This document shows, one piece after another, positions 24,374 to 34,319 of a stretch of 64,000 bases of DNA. Within the stretch, counting starts at the first letter, position 1. Each line of letters begins with the position of its first letter. This stretch comes from an uncultured Ruminococcus sp. (GTDB lineage: Bacteria; Bacillota; Clostridia; Oscillospirales; CAG-272). Below the pieces are notes generated by a model. It did no database searches. It worked only from the letters and a program-made list of their open reading frames with translations, and was not told the origin of the DNA. A program made the position numbers and the translations under genes. The DNA lies in contig CADBKZ010000018.1 in the NCBI GenBank assembly GCA_902795355.1, forward strand, positions 30,237 through 94,236. Direction: 5' to 3'.

Positions 24374-26824
24374 TTATTTCGTCTTGACGTCCAGCGTCAA
24401 GCGGTTGGATTCGTGGTATTTCTTAATGAAGAGCATGTAGATCAATCCGGCAAGAACGGCGAGAGCCGCGATCAGGCCCGGGATGAACTTTGCGGAATAG
24501 GAGCCAGAGAAGATCATTCCGAACTGATAGATCATCAGCGAAACGGCATACGCCAGCGCGCACTGATAGCCGATGGCAAACCAAGTCCACTTGCGGCTGT
24601 TCATTTCGCGCTTGATCGCGCCGATGGCGGCAAAGCAAGGCGCGCAGAGCAGGTTGAACACGAGGAACGAGAAGCCCGCGAGGCGGCCGATGTCCACAAA
24701 ATCGAGAACGCCGAACACGCCGACCACTTCCTCTTTCGCAACCAGACCCATAACCGTTGCAATGGTGGCCGCAATGCCCTCTTCGCCAACGCCGAAGCCG
24801 AGCGGACGGAAGATCCACTTTACGCCGTTGCCGATGTGGCCGAGGATGCTGTTTGCCAGCTCCATATCTCCGCTCCAAAGGAACTTGCCCTCTTCCCAGC
24901 CGAGCGTGGAGCCGATCCAGATGATGATGGACGAAAGCAGGATGATGGTTCCGGCCTTCTTAATGAACGACCAGCCGCGCTCCCACATGGAGCGGAGCAG
25001 GTTGCCAACCGTTGGCCAGTGGTAGGCGGGAAGCTCCATAACGAACGGAGCGGGGTCGCCCGCGAACATCTTGGTCTTTTTGAGCATAATGCCCGAAACG
25101 ATTACGGCCGCAATGCCGATGAAGTAGGCCACGGGAGCCACCCACCATGCGCCGTGGAACAGCGCGGCGGCGATCAGCGCAATAATGGGAAGCTTCGCGC
25201 CGCAGGGGATGAACGTGGTGGTCATAATGGTCATGCGGCGGTCGCGCTCGTTTTCAATGGTTCTCGAAGCCATTACCCCGGGAACGCCGCAGCCGGAGCC
25301 GATGAGCATTGGAATGAAGGATTTGCCCGAGAGGCCGAACCGGCGGAAAATGCGGTCCAGAACGAACGCCACGCGCGCCATGTAGCCGCAGGCTTCGAGG
25401 AACGCGAGGAGCAGGAACAGCACGAGCATTTGCGGAACGAACCCGAGCACCGCGCCCACGCCGCCGATGATGCCGTCCAGAATCAGACTTGCGAGCCATT
25501 CGGGGGTGTTGACGGTATCGAGGAACCAGCCCACAAGCACCGGAACCCCGGGGACCCAAACACCGTAGTCGGCGGGGTCGGGAACATCCTCGGCGTCGTC
25601 GCCGAAGTAGGTATCATAGAATGCGGAAATGTCAAAGCCCGCGTCGGCGAGCGCGTCGCCGTAGGAGCCGTAGGCCTCGTCAAAATCCCCGAAGGATTTG
25701 TCCTCGAGCGCGGCTACAATGTCGCCCGCGCCGATTACGTCGTCGGCTTCCGCGGCTTTCGCGGTGGCAACCGCCAGAACGCCTTCCGGCGTTGCGAGCT
25801 TTTCTTCCAGATATTCGTCCATCGCGTCGCTGTACTTGCCGTCGCCGATGCCGAAGAGGTGCCAGCCGTCGCCGAACAGGCCGTCGTTCGCCCAATCGGT
25901 CGCGAACGTACCAACGGTCGTTACCGAAATGAAGTACACCAAGAACATGATTACCGCGAAGATCGGGAGCGCGGCCCAGCGGTTGGTTACCACGCGGTCG
26001 ATCTTATCCGAAACGGTCAGTTTTCTCGCGTCTTTCTTCTTGTAGCACCCTTTGATGATGCTTCCGATGTAAATATACCGCTCGTTGGTGATGATGGATT
26101 CCGCGTCGTCGTCCAGCTCGGTTTCCACGCGCTTGATGTCCTGCTCGATGTGGTCGACGGTCTCTTTGGAAAGGTTGAGAGCCGCCAGCACCTTTTCGTC
26201 GCGCTCGAACAGCTTAATGGAATACCACCGCTGCTGTTCCTCGGGCAGGTGATGCACCGTGACCTCTTCGATGTGCGCCAGCGCATGCTCCACCGCGCCG
26301 CTGAACGAATGCTGCGGAACGGTTTTGGTGTGCTTGGCGGCGTCAATGGCGAACTCGGCGGCTTCCATAATTCCGGTGCCTTTCAGCGCCGAAATTTCCA
26401 CCACCTTGCAGCCGAGTGCGCGGGAAAGCTCCTGCGTGTTGATTACGTCGCCGTTCTTCTTCACCACGTCCATCATGTTCACGGCAACCACAACGGGAAT
26501 GCCGATTTCGGTGAGCTGCGTGGTCAGGTACAGGTTGCGTTCGAGGTTGGTGCCGTCCACAATGTTGAGGATGGCGTCGGGACGCTCGGAGATCAGATAC
26601 TCGCGGGCGACGACTTCTTCGAGCGTGTAGGGGGAGAGCGAATAGATGCCGGGCAGGTCGGTAATGATCACGCCCTCGTGCTTTTTCAGCTTTCCTTCTT
26701 TCTTTTCCACCGTAACCCCCGGCCAGTTTCCAACAAATTGGTTGGAGCCGGTCAGCGCGTTGAACAGGGTGGTTTTACCGCAGTTGGGGTTGCCCGCCAA
26801 CGCGATGCGAATGTTCTGTTCCAT
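24374..26824 (-). CDS. feoB: Ferrous iron transporter FeoB
   Basis: This 816-residue protein starts with a GTPase domain: G1 GNPNCGKTT (11-19), switch WPGVTVEKKEG, G3 DLPG (56-59) and G4 NMMD (116-119). A helical spacer runs to about 270 and the transmembrane part follows. Two gate-like regions are seen, with GYMARVAFVLDR (480-491) and GCGVPGVMASRT (511-522). Between the first membrane helix (about 283-306) and the next (about 425-440) lies an acidic, Ala/Asp/Gly-rich loop of roughly 120 residues, about 85 longer than in E. coli FeoB. It is the third gene of the feo operon. FeoB moves Fe(II) into the cell. Confidence 0.95.
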   Translation of the reverse strand: MEQNIRIALAGNPNCGKTTLFNALTGSNQFVGNWPGVTVEKKEGKLKKHEGVIITDLPGIYSLSPYTLEEVVAREYLISERPDAILNIVDGTNLERNLYLTTQLTEIGIPVVVAVNMMDVVKKNGDVINTQELSRALGCKVVEISALKGTGIMEAAEFAIDAAKHTKTVPQHSFSGAVEHALAHIEEVTVHHLPEEQQRWYSIKLFERDEKVLAALNLSKETVDHIEQDIKRVETELDDDAESIITNERYIYIGSIIKGCYKKKDARKLTVSDKIDRVVTNRWAALPIFAVIMFLVYFISVTTVGTFATDWANDGLFGDGWHLFGIGDGKYSDAMDEYLEEKLATPEGVLAVATAKAAEADDVIGAGDIVAALEDKSFGDFDEAYGSYGDALADAGFDISAFYDTYFGDDAEDVPDPADYGVWVPGVPVLVGWFLDTVNTPEWLASLILDGIIGGVGAVLGFVPQMLVLFLLLAFLEACGYMARVAFVLDRIFRRFGLSGKSFIPMLIGSGCGVPGVMASRTIENERDRRMTIMTTTFIPCGAKLPIIALIAAALFHGAWWVAPVAYFIGIAAVIVSGIMLKKTKMFAGDPAPFVMELPAYHWPTVGNLLRSMWERGWSFIKKAGTIILLSSIIIWIGSTLGWEEGKFLWSGDMELANSILGHIGNGVKWIFRPLGFGVGEEGIAATIATVMGLVAKEEVVGVFGVLDFVDIGRLAGFSFLVFNLLCAPCFAAIGAIKREMNSRKWTWFAIGYQCALAYAVSLMIYQFGMIFSGSYSAKFIPGLIAALAVLAGLIYMLFIKKYHESNRLTLDVKTK

Positions 26825-26876
26825 AGAACTTTTTTCTCTCCTATTCTTCTGTCAATTTTGCGTACTGCTGCAAAAA

Positions 26877-27098
26877 TCAGGCCAATTCGATCATTTCGGC
26901 GTCCGCCTTCCGCAGGGAAAGCTCGTAGCCGCGAACGGTTACTTCCACGGGGTCGCCGAGCGGCGCCACTTTGCGGACGTAAACGGAAACCCCTTTGGTA
27001 ATTCCCATGTCCATAATGCGGCGTTTGACCGCGCCCTCGCCGTTCAGTTTTGCAACCGTAACGGTTTCGCCGATCTTTGCATCCCGAAGCGTTTTCAT
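26877..27098 (-). CDS. feoA: FeoA family protein (second copy)
   Basis: This 73-residue SH3-like protein has the FeoA pattern: GETVTVAKLNGEGAVKRRIM, DMGITKGVSVYVRKVAPLGD and VTVRGYELSLRKADAEMIEL. FeoA binds FeoB and supports iron uptake. The start follows AAGGAGGTAAAGGG. It lies between the first FeoA gene (gap of 22 bp) and feoB (gap of 52 bp). Two consecutive FeoA genes are common in Clostridia. Confidence 0.93.
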   Translation of the reverse strand: MKTLRDAKIGETVTVAKLNGEGAVKRRIMDMGITKGVSVYVRKVAPLGDPVEVTVRGYELSLRKADAEMIELA

Positions 27099-27120
27099 CC
27101 CTTTACCTCCTTTTGGCCGG

Positions 27121-27333
27121 TCAGACCATAATTCGCTGTGCCATTTCGCGGCTGATCGCGATTCTGGCTTCCTTTACCTTTACGATTACATTCCCCGACA
27201 TGGTGGTGATCACCGTTACCGTGCTGCCGACGTTGAACCCGATGTCCGCCAGATGCTGGCGCACGTCGGGACTCCCGCCGATTTTTTTGATCACCTGTTC
27301 TTCCCCTTCCGGAGCGAAAACCAACGGCATCAT
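27121..27333 (-). CDS. feoA: FeoA family protein (first copy)
   Basis: This 70-residue FeoA-like protein contains IKKIGGSPDVRQHLADIGF followed by VGSTVTVITTMSGNVIV and ARIAISREMAQRIMV. It is the first gene of the feo operon. The start at 27333 (ATGATG) follows AAAGGGGGCTTCT. An in-frame ATG at 27378 upstream lacks a binding site. The promoter and two operators lie 70-175 bp upstream. Confidence 0.9.
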   Translation of the reverse strand: MMPLVFAPEGEEQVIKKIGGSPDVRQHLADIGFNVGSTVTVITTMSGNVIVKVKEARIAISREMAQRIMV

Positions 27334-27402
27334 AGAAGCCCCCTTTGGATCCGGCCGCGATACGCGCGGGGACGTCACCCGCGCAAAAGCGACAAATTTC
27401 TC

Positions 27403-27420
27403 GGTTAGCTCTCGCTAACC
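27403..27420. promoter_or_regulatory. Proximal feo operator
   Basis: GGTTAGC-TCTC-GCTAACC begins six bases downstream of the -10 box, so it covers the expected transcription start. Binding there would block initiation. The most likely binder is an iron-sensing DtxR-family or Fur-like repressor. Confidence 0.85.
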
Positions 27421-27426
27421 ATGATT

Positions 27427-27455
27427 ATTATACCGCGCCGTTTGCAGTTTGTCAA
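27427..27455 (-). promoter_or_regulatory. Sigma-A promoter of the feo operon
   Basis: Perfect TTGACA (27450-27455) and TATAAT (27427-27432) on the minus strand with a 17-bp spacer, flanked by operators on both sides. Confidence 0.92.
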
Positions 27456-27486
27456 CCGTTTTTTCAAAGTTTGTTCAAATGCACAA

Positions 27487-27508
27487 CGAGTTAGCTTTTG
27501 CTAACTCG
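27487..27508. promoter_or_regulatory. Distal feo operator
   Basis: A 9-bp inverted repeat (CGAGTTAGC) around TTTT, with the same TTAGC-N4-GCTAA core. It lies about 30 bp upstream of the -35 box, so two sites bracket the promoter. Confidence 0.8.
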
Positions 27509-27519
27509 TATTTTGTGGA

Positions 27520-28260
27520 ATGTGCCAACCCCCGCCGAAGGGCAAAGTTCCCCCGCAACCAACCGCCGGAAACTCCTACCGTCTTGTCGCTCCGCTCCAA
27601 GCCACCTCCCCCGATGGTGGAGGTAAAAGTAGTTGACAATCGGAAAGGATAAACGAATTATTTACAACCGATTCCTTTCTGACAGATTCCTTTCCAACGG
27701 GAAGTTCTTTTGACCTCCACCCGTGGGGGAGGTGGCAGGCGACGCAGGAGCCTGACGGAAGGAGTTTTCAATGGAAAGTTACTTTGACCTCCTCCATCGG
27801 GGGAGGTGGCGCGCGAGCCTGCGAGCGTGACGGAAGGAGTTTTAATCCCCGCTTCCGCTTTCTTCCCGCTATCCGCAAACACCATGAGCCTTCTCCCATC
27901 GGAGAAGGTGGCAGACAGAGAGGCGGGCAAGCCTCGATTGTCTGACGAATGAGGCTTGCCGACGGGAAGTTACAAAAAGGCTCCCCCTTTGGGGGAGCTC
28001 TCGCGAAGCGAGTGAGAGGGCTATTGCGATAACATCTGTTTTTACCCTCTTCGTCTTGCCGCTTCGCGGCAATCCACCTCTCCCCAAGGACGAGGCAAGG
28101 TAACAAGCAAGCGGAAGCCTCATCCACAAGGCCTTGGCCGTTTCCCCCATTCCCCCAAGGGGAAGGCTTTAAGTTGCTGTCCATTAAAGGCCTCATCCGC
28201 CTCGCAGGCTCGGCACCTTCCCCCAAGGGGAAGGCTTCAAGAAACTGCCCGCCTTCAAGT
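27520..28260. repeat. Hairpin-repeat mosaic, no gene
   Basis: Contains three CTCC...GGAGG type modules with GACGGAAGGAGTTTT junctions (27570-27625, 27710-27770, 27785-27845). There is also a CAGACA/TGTCTG hairpin (27910-27945), a CTCCCCCTTTGGGGGAGCTC plus CGCGAAGCGAGTGAGAGGG module (27980-28022) and GATGAGG modules (28100-28240). Confidence 0.72.
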
Positions 28261-28315
28261 AACTTCCCGCCGGAAATAACCCGTGAATATACTAAGTGGA
28301 TATATGATAATTAAC

Positions 28316-28458
28316 AGCAGGGCGGGGGCTTGCTCCCGCCGCAAAAACAAACGGAAAAGGAAATAACCTATTTACGGATATTCACTGCCGTTTATTCGTA
28401 AAAATTCATCGCTTCCGGCGGGAGCAAGCCCCATACAACCGCAGGTTGTTCCCTACGG
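28316..28458. repeat. MITE-like element, copy 5
   Basis: The left GC arm GGGCGGGGGCTTGCTCCCGC leads to an interior with TTTACGGATATTCACTGCCG and the right AACCGCAGGTTGTTCCCTAC variant. The interior is more diverged than in the other copies. Confidence 0.68.
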
Positions 28459-28566
28459 GAATCAGAAAAATATAGGCAATGCAGTGTTCTTTGGGGAATA
28501 AGCCCATACAACCGCCGGCTGCTCCCCGCGACAAGCAGAAACGGGAAAGAAAAAAGCGCGCGCCGC

Positions 28567-28595
28567 TTGACTTTCCGCGCGTTCTATGGTAAAAT
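28567..28595 (+). promoter_or_regulatory. Sigma-A promoter of the two-gene unit at 28650
   Basis: TTGACT (28567-28572) and TAAAAT (28590-28595) with a 17-bp spacer, 54 bp before the first ATG. Confidence 0.8.
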
Positions 28596-28649
28596 AGATA
28601 CAAACAGACGCAAAACCCGAAAAACCGGAACAGAAAGGCGGAAAGCCAA

Positions 28650-28853
28650 ATGAGAAACCCGTCGGTTTCCGACGACGTGTGGCAGTCTCTTTCCCCCGCG
28701 GAAAAGAAAAAGCAACTCTACCGGAACCAAAAGCAACTGCTCGGAACTTTTCTCGAACGCGGGGCCATTACCCGCGCGCAATACGAAAAAAGCCTCGGAG
28801 ACCTGACCCGGAAAATGGGCGTCGCCCCCGAAGAAAGCGAGAAAGCCATATGA
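28650..28853 (+). CDS. Small hypothetical protein (67 aa)
   Basis: This short helical, Lys/Gln-rich protein contains QLYRNQKQLLGTFLERGAIT and RAQYEKSLGDLTRKMGV, a pattern seen in small Clostridia proteins of unknown role. It is translated from an ATG preceded by AGAAAGGCGG, behind a good promoter, and its stop overlaps the start of the next gene (ATATGA), which argues that it is real. No domain is recognised. Confidence 0.75.
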   Translation: MRNPSVSDDVWQSLSPAEKKKQLYRNQKQLLGTFLERGAITRAQYEKSLGDLTRKMGVAPEESEKAI

Positions 28854-30316
28854 ATTACGATCCCTTTACGGGCGGGCCGCCCGACGGACAGACAACCGCC
28901 CCGAAACATTCCGGAGATCCGGCGCGTCGCCCGCGGTTTTATGTTCCGAACGACGAGATCGGAACCGTTCTCGGCAATGTGTGGAGACCGGTTTTTCTCC
29001 GGCTGTTTCTGGTCTGCGGCCTGTGCCTGCTTGCCTGCGGCGTCCTTTTCATAATTGCCGCGGCGGCAAATGCTCCGGACGGACTTCTGGCAATTCTGCT
29101 GCTCCTGATTCCCGCGGCGGACCTGACCGTTTGGATCGTGCTTCTCGTTCGCTGTTCCGCGGCAAAGCGGCAAGCCCGCCGATCGCTGGAAACGCAGGAA
29201 TATTCCGTTGAAAAACAAGCGTATGCGTTCGTTTTTACAACATGGGAGAACGGGGTCCCCGTTTCTTCCGAGCAGATCGCCTTCTCGCAAATCACAAAAC
29301 AGAAGGACACAAAAAACTACCGCCTGATCTGGGTGAAAAAGCGGGTTTACCCGATTCCGTTTGAGCGGATTGCCGCGCCGAGCGAAACACAGCCCGCGGC
29401 AAATGCGAAAGAGCCGACAGCGGAAAAACCGCGGGAACCCGCCGCGGGCGCGCCGCAGACGTATGCCTATGTTCCGTCGCAACCCGCGCCCGCGCGGCCT
29501 GCCGAACAATACAGCTCCTTTACAAGCGGACAAAACGGCGATTCCCCGTTGCAGGAGCCGTCCGCGGGCGGGAAACCGTCCAAGCTCCCCAATTTGCTGA
29601 CCGTCCTTTTGGTCGTCGCTTTCATGGTCGCGTCGGTCGTCGGCTATTTTCTGGCCATGATCGGCACGGTCTGGTGCTTCGTCCCGCAGCTTCCGGCCAT
29701 TGCGGTCGCCGTCGTCTGCGTCGTCGTCGGCGCAAAGCGCAAAAAGGCCGACCGCCATTATCGCGGAACCGTCGTCGGCGGGATCATCGCGCTGATCCTG
29801 CTGGCCCTTTCCCTGTCGGTCAATCTGCTGATCGCCCGCTCCGTCGCGTCCGTCGAAACCAAAACCACGCGGTCAACCGCGCAGTTGGAGCAAACCGAAC
29901 AGCTCCTCGGGGTGGACTTCCCCGCCGCCGAAAAGCCGTACCGCGTCAGCCTGACGGTTTACGACCCGACCGACAGCCCGACCGGCGACTCGTCGCTTTC
30001 TCTCGTGCTGCGGGATACGTCCGTGACCTACTTCAAAGCCGACGACCTCGCGCGCCTGCGGGAACTGACCGCGGGCGACGATCGCTGGCTGGAAACCGTT
30101 CCCAACTCGCTTTACGGCCTGTTTCCCGACGGCTACCGCGCGCCGTACCGCGAAAGCAACCGGATTTTCGACCTGCTTTACAACGCGGACACCGGCGAAT
30201 ACAACCGCGCGCCAGCCGCCGAGGGGACCTATCGGTATATTCATGTCCGCGTGGAATTGGGCAAACGGGCCGCCTATCTGACCGTTACCGAATACGACCT
30301 GAACTACATCGGCTGA
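28850..30316 (+). CDS. Multi-pass membrane protein with YcxB-like region
   Basis: This 488-residue protein has membrane segments at about 47-73, 78-102, 248-270, 277-296 and 305-330. Between the second and third lies a segment (about 117-173) with FTTWENGVPVSSEQIAFSQI and KKRVYPIPFERI that resembles the YcxB-like domain. It is followed by a Pro/Ala-rich linker. The C-terminal 150 residues appear extracytoplasmic and are unassigned. The start overlaps the stop of the 67-residue gene. The function is unknown, and the YcxB link is a visual match only. Confidence 0.75.
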   Translation: MNYDPFTGGPPDGQTTAPKHSGDPARRPRFYVPNDEIGTVLGNVWRPVFLRLFLVCGLCLLACGVLFIIAAAANAPDGLLAILLLLIPAADLTVWIVLLVRCSAAKRQARRSLETQEYSVEKQAYAFVFTTWENGVPVSSEQIAFSQITKQKDTKNYRLIWVKKRVYPIPFERIAAPSETQPAANAKEPTAEKPREPAAGAPQTYAYVPSQPAPARPAEQYSSFTSGQNGDSPLQEPSAGGKPSKLPNLLTVLLVVAFMVASVVGYFLAMIGTVWCFVPQLPAIAVAVVCVVVGAKRKKADRHYRGTVVGGIIALILLALSLSVNLLIARSVASVETKTTRSTAQLEQTEQLLGVDFPAAEKPYRVSLTVYDPTDSPTGDSSLSLVLRDTSVTYFKADDLARLRELTAGDDRWLETVPNSLYGLFPDGYRAPYRESNRIFDLLYNADTGEYNRAPAAEGTYRYIHVRVELGKRAAYLTVTEYDLNYIG

Positions 30317-30373
30317 CGCCCGAACATTTTTTGACTTTACGGTGAAATTTCCGACCGGATTGGGGGAAAAACC

Positions 30374-31738
<1,365 letters not shown>

Positions 31739-31766
31739 AGAAAGGCCTTTCCCGAAAAGCAGCCGC

Positions 31767-31840
31767 AAAAACCGCCGTTTTCTTACCACGTATCGCAATT
31801 TTCCAAAACCCATATTCCTTTTTTGTTTTTTGAAAGGAGA
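31767..31840 (+). repeat. Leader direct repeat, copy 1
   Basis: A 74-bp segment between fumC and the lipoprotein gene recurs with about five differences at 32703-32776, directly before malic enzyme. It includes CAAAACCCATATTCC and the ribosome-binding site TGAAAGGAG. Confidence 0.8.
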
Positions 31841-31846
31841 ATGCCC

Positions 31847-32704
31847 ATGAAAGCCCTGCTCCGCTTTCTTTCCGCCGTCCTGCTGCTTGCCTGCCTTTCG
31901 GGCTGCGCGTGGTCGCCGCCCGCCGACGACGAGGACGATTGGGATCCCAATGTGGAATCGCGCTACCAAAAGAAGCAGTGCGCCGCCACGATTGACGAGG
32001 ATTTCAGCGGCAGGCATGTCTTGTTGATCCTTTACCCGCGGTTCAACAAAACCGCATATGCCCCGCTGGATTTTTCCGAGGTCAGTTGTGTTCAGGCGTT
32101 GGATCTTTCCACAGATCTTTCGCCCAACGCCCCGCAAAGAATGCTCTGTTTGGTTTTGCCCGAAAATTCCAAGCAAGGAGTTTTGGATGCGATTGCCGTT
32201 CTGGAACAGCGCGACGATGTTTACCGCGCGGAGCCGAACCGCTACTTTGATATTGACGCCATGTTCGCCGCGCACAAAGGGCTGCTCCTCGGCGACGCGC
32301 AGGCCCTTTCTTCCAAACTGCAAGCCGAAATGAAAGACGTGTATGTGCAAACGGCCTGCAAACCACACAACGATTACGTGCTGGAAAGACATCTTTACGA
32401 CGAGGTGATTACCGCCGATCAGATCCGCTTTGTGTTTATCGGGCAGTTCCACGGCGCGTGCGCGGTGTTCTCCATAGGCGGGCCTTTCGGCTATACGCAG
32501 GCCTTGCGGACGGACACGGTGGACGGCGTTCCGTTTTACTATTCGAGCGGCCACGGCATGGATGTTTACTGCAACGGCGCATTCTACACCGTTTCCGAAG
32601 CGTTTGAAGCGAACATTCTGACGCACGCCGACCTTGTCAAACTCCTGCATAACTACACCATAAAATCCCGATTGATCGGTTCGCCCGCCTCGCAGGGTTG
32701 GTAA
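31847..32704 (+). CDS. Lipoprotein with a subtilase-propeptide-like N-terminal domain
   Basis: This 285-residue protein has a lipoprotein signal ending LSGC (Cys at about 22), so Lgt would modify it. Residues 45-130 (VLLILYPRF..., then LPENSKQGVLDAIAVLEQ and RDDVYRAEPNRYF) resemble the propeptide/inhibitor I9-like domain seen in extracellular Clostridia proteins. No protease domain follows; the C-terminal half is unassigned. The ATG at 31847 was chosen over 31841 because AAAGGAG needs about seven bases of spacing. It sits between fumC and malic enzyme, flanked by a 74-bp direct repeat. Confidence 0.75.
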   Translation: MKALLRFLSAVLLLACLSGCAWSPPADDEDDWDPNVESRYQKKQCAATIDEDFSGRHVLLILYPRFNKTAYAPLDFSEVSCVQALDLSTDLSPNAPQRMLCLVLPENSKQGVLDAIAVLEQRDDVYRAEPNRYFDIDAMFAAHKGLLLGDAQALSSKLQAEMKDVYVQTACKPHNDYVLERHLYDEVITADQIRFVFIGQFHGACAVFSIGGPFGYTQALRTDTVDGVPFYYSSGHGMDVYCNGAFYTVSEAFEANILTHADLVKLLHNYTIKSRLIGSPASQGW

Positions 32705-32776
32705 AACCGCCGTTTTCTTGCCACATATCGCAATTTCCCAAAACCCATATTCCCTTTTTCTGTTTTTTGAAAGGAG
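32703..32776 (+). repeat. Leader direct repeat, copy 2
   Basis: About 93 percent identical by eye to 31767-31840. It supplies the ribosome-binding site of the malic enzyme gene. Confidence 0.8.
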
Positions 32777-32789
32777 ACGGACAACCGCC

Positions 32790-33962
32790 ATGAACTACGC
32801 AGAAGAATCGCTGAAAAAGCACTACGAATGGCGCGGAAAGCTCGAAACCGTGCCGAAAATGAAAATTGAAACGAAGGACGACCTCTCCCTCGCCTACACG
32901 CCCGGGGTGGCGCAAGCCTGCCTTGAAATTCAGAAAGACCCTTCTCTTTCCTATGCACTCACGGGGCGCGGCAATCTGGTTGCGGTCGTAACCGACGGCA
33001 CCGCCGTTCTGGGGCTTGGCGACATCGGCCCCGAAGCCGGCATGCCGGTAATGGAAGGCAAATGCGTCCTGTTCAAAGCGTTCGGCGGGGTGGACGCCGT
33101 CCCGCTCTGCGTCCGCTCCAAGGATGTGGACGAAATTGTGAACACGGTCGCCCTGCTCGCGGGCAGCTTCGGTGGCATCAATCTGGAAGACATTGCCGCG
33201 CCGCGCTGCTTTGAAATCGAGCGCAAGCTGAAAGAACGCTGCGACATTCCCGTGTTCCACGACGACCAGCACGGCACCGCCGTGGTCGTCCTCGCGGCGG
33301 TTCTGAATGCGCTGCGCGTGGTCGGCAAGGAGATCGGGACGATCAAAGCGGTTATCAACGGCGCGGGGTCGGCGGGCATCGCCATTGCCAAGCTCCTGCT
33401 CTCCTGCGGGCTTCAAAACCTGACCATGTGCGATAAAAACGGCGTGATTTGCGAGGGTTTGGATTGGCTCAACCCTGCGCAGGCCGAAATGGCAAAAGTG
33501 ACCAACCGCGCCCACGCGACCGGCAGCCTTGCCGACGTGTTGGCGGGGGCCGACCTCTTCATCGGCGTTTCGGCGGGCAACCTTGTCTCCCCCGCAATGG
33601 TCAGGTCGATGGCGGACGGCGCAATTCTCTTCCCCATGGCCAACCCCACGCCCGAAATTATGCCCGACCTTGCCTTGTCCGCCGGCGCGGCCGTGGTGGG
33701 TACGGGACGGAGCGATTTTCCCAACCAGATCAACAACGTTCTGGCGTTCCCGGGGATTTTCCGCGGCGCGCTCGACGTCCGCGCCCGCGAAATCAACGAG
33801 CCGATGAAGCTCGCCGCCGCCCACGCCCTTGCCGACCTTGTTTCCGCCGCGGAACTCTCCCGCGATTACATCCTGCCCCGCGCGTTTGACCCGCGCGTCG
33901 GCCCCGCCGTGGCACAAGCCGTTGCCGAGGCCGCTCGCCAAAGCGGCGTCGCAAGGGCGTAA
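32790..33962 (+). CDS. NAD-type malic enzyme (malate dehydrogenase, oxaloacetate-decarboxylating)
   Basis: This 390-residue short-form malic enzyme contains LSLAYTPGVAQACLEI and AVVTDGTAVLGLGDIGPEAG. EDIAAPRCFEIE, PVFHDDQHGTAVVVLAAVLN and the nucleotide-binding GAGSAGIAIAKLL also match the family. It decarboxylates malate to pyruvate. The cofactor preference is inferred from the bacterial short type. The start at 32790 follows GAAAGGAGACGG. With fumC upstream it makes a fumarate-to-pyruvate route, although a lipoprotein gene now lies between them. Confidence 0.93.
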   Translation: MNYAEESLKKHYEWRGKLETVPKMKIETKDDLSLAYTPGVAQACLEIQKDPSLSYALTGRGNLVAVVTDGTAVLGLGDIGPEAGMPVMEGKCVLFKAFGGVDAVPLCVRSKDVDEIVNTVALLAGSFGGINLEDIAAPRCFEIERKLKERCDIPVFHDDQHGTAVVVLAAVLNALRVVGKEIGTIKAVINGAGSAGIAIAKLLLSCGLQNLTMCDKNGVICEGLDWLNPAQAEMAKVTNRAHATGSLADVLAGADLFIGVSAGNLVSPAMVRSMADGAILFPMANPTPEIMPDLALSAGAAVVGTGRSDFPNQINNVLAFPGIFRGALDVRAREINEPMKLAAAHALADLVSAAELSRDYILPRAFDPRVGPAVAQAVAEAARQSGVARA

Positions 33963-33985
33963 AGAAAAAAGGCCGTTGAAAGGCC

Positions 33986-34035
33986 GCGAGGGGAGCCCCC
34001 CTTTTCTTGCAAGAAAAGGGGGGCTCCCCTCGCGC
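33986..34035. terminator. Perfect 50-bp palindrome after malic enzyme
   Basis: Two 25-base arms are exactly complementary with no loop, apex CCCTTTTCTTG|CAAGAAAAGGG, 24 bp after the stop. It is followed by CTCCCCGAAAAGAACC, the same box found after the palindromes at 6807 and 16913. Confidence 0.65.
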
Positions 34036-34129
34036 TCCTCTCCCCGAAAAGAACCCCCTCGGGAAAGGTTTTTCCGCCCCGCCGCGGATTGCTCGAATTG
34101 CCCATTCAACCATTGTTTACAACCTACGG

Positions 34130-34269
34130 TTGTATGGGGCTTGCTCCCGCCGAGAACAAACGGGAAAAGAAAATAACAAATAGGCGGATATTCACTACCG
34201 TTTATTTGCAAAAGTTTTTCGCTTTCGGCGGGAGCGGAAGCCAACGCGGCCTTTGGCCGCCCGCCCTAC
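34130..34269. repeat. MITE-like element, copy 6
   Basis: The AACCTACGGTTGTATGGGGC left arm and the interior AGGCGGATATTCACTACCGT lead to a right arm of the GGCCTTTGGCCGCCCGCCCT variety. All three arm types of the family therefore occur interchangeably. Confidence 0.68.
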
Positions 34270-34319
34270 TGTTAATTATCATATAGCCGATTATTGTATA
34301 TCCACGGGTTATTTCCGGC

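Noticed and set aside
24047..27001. Open frame of 984 codons on the plus strand opposite feoB
   Set aside because: Mirror frame of feoB; no motif and atypical composition.
34130..34286. Small protein gene inside MITE-like copy 6
   Set aside because: It matches the repeat-derived peptide found at other copies and lacks any translation signal.
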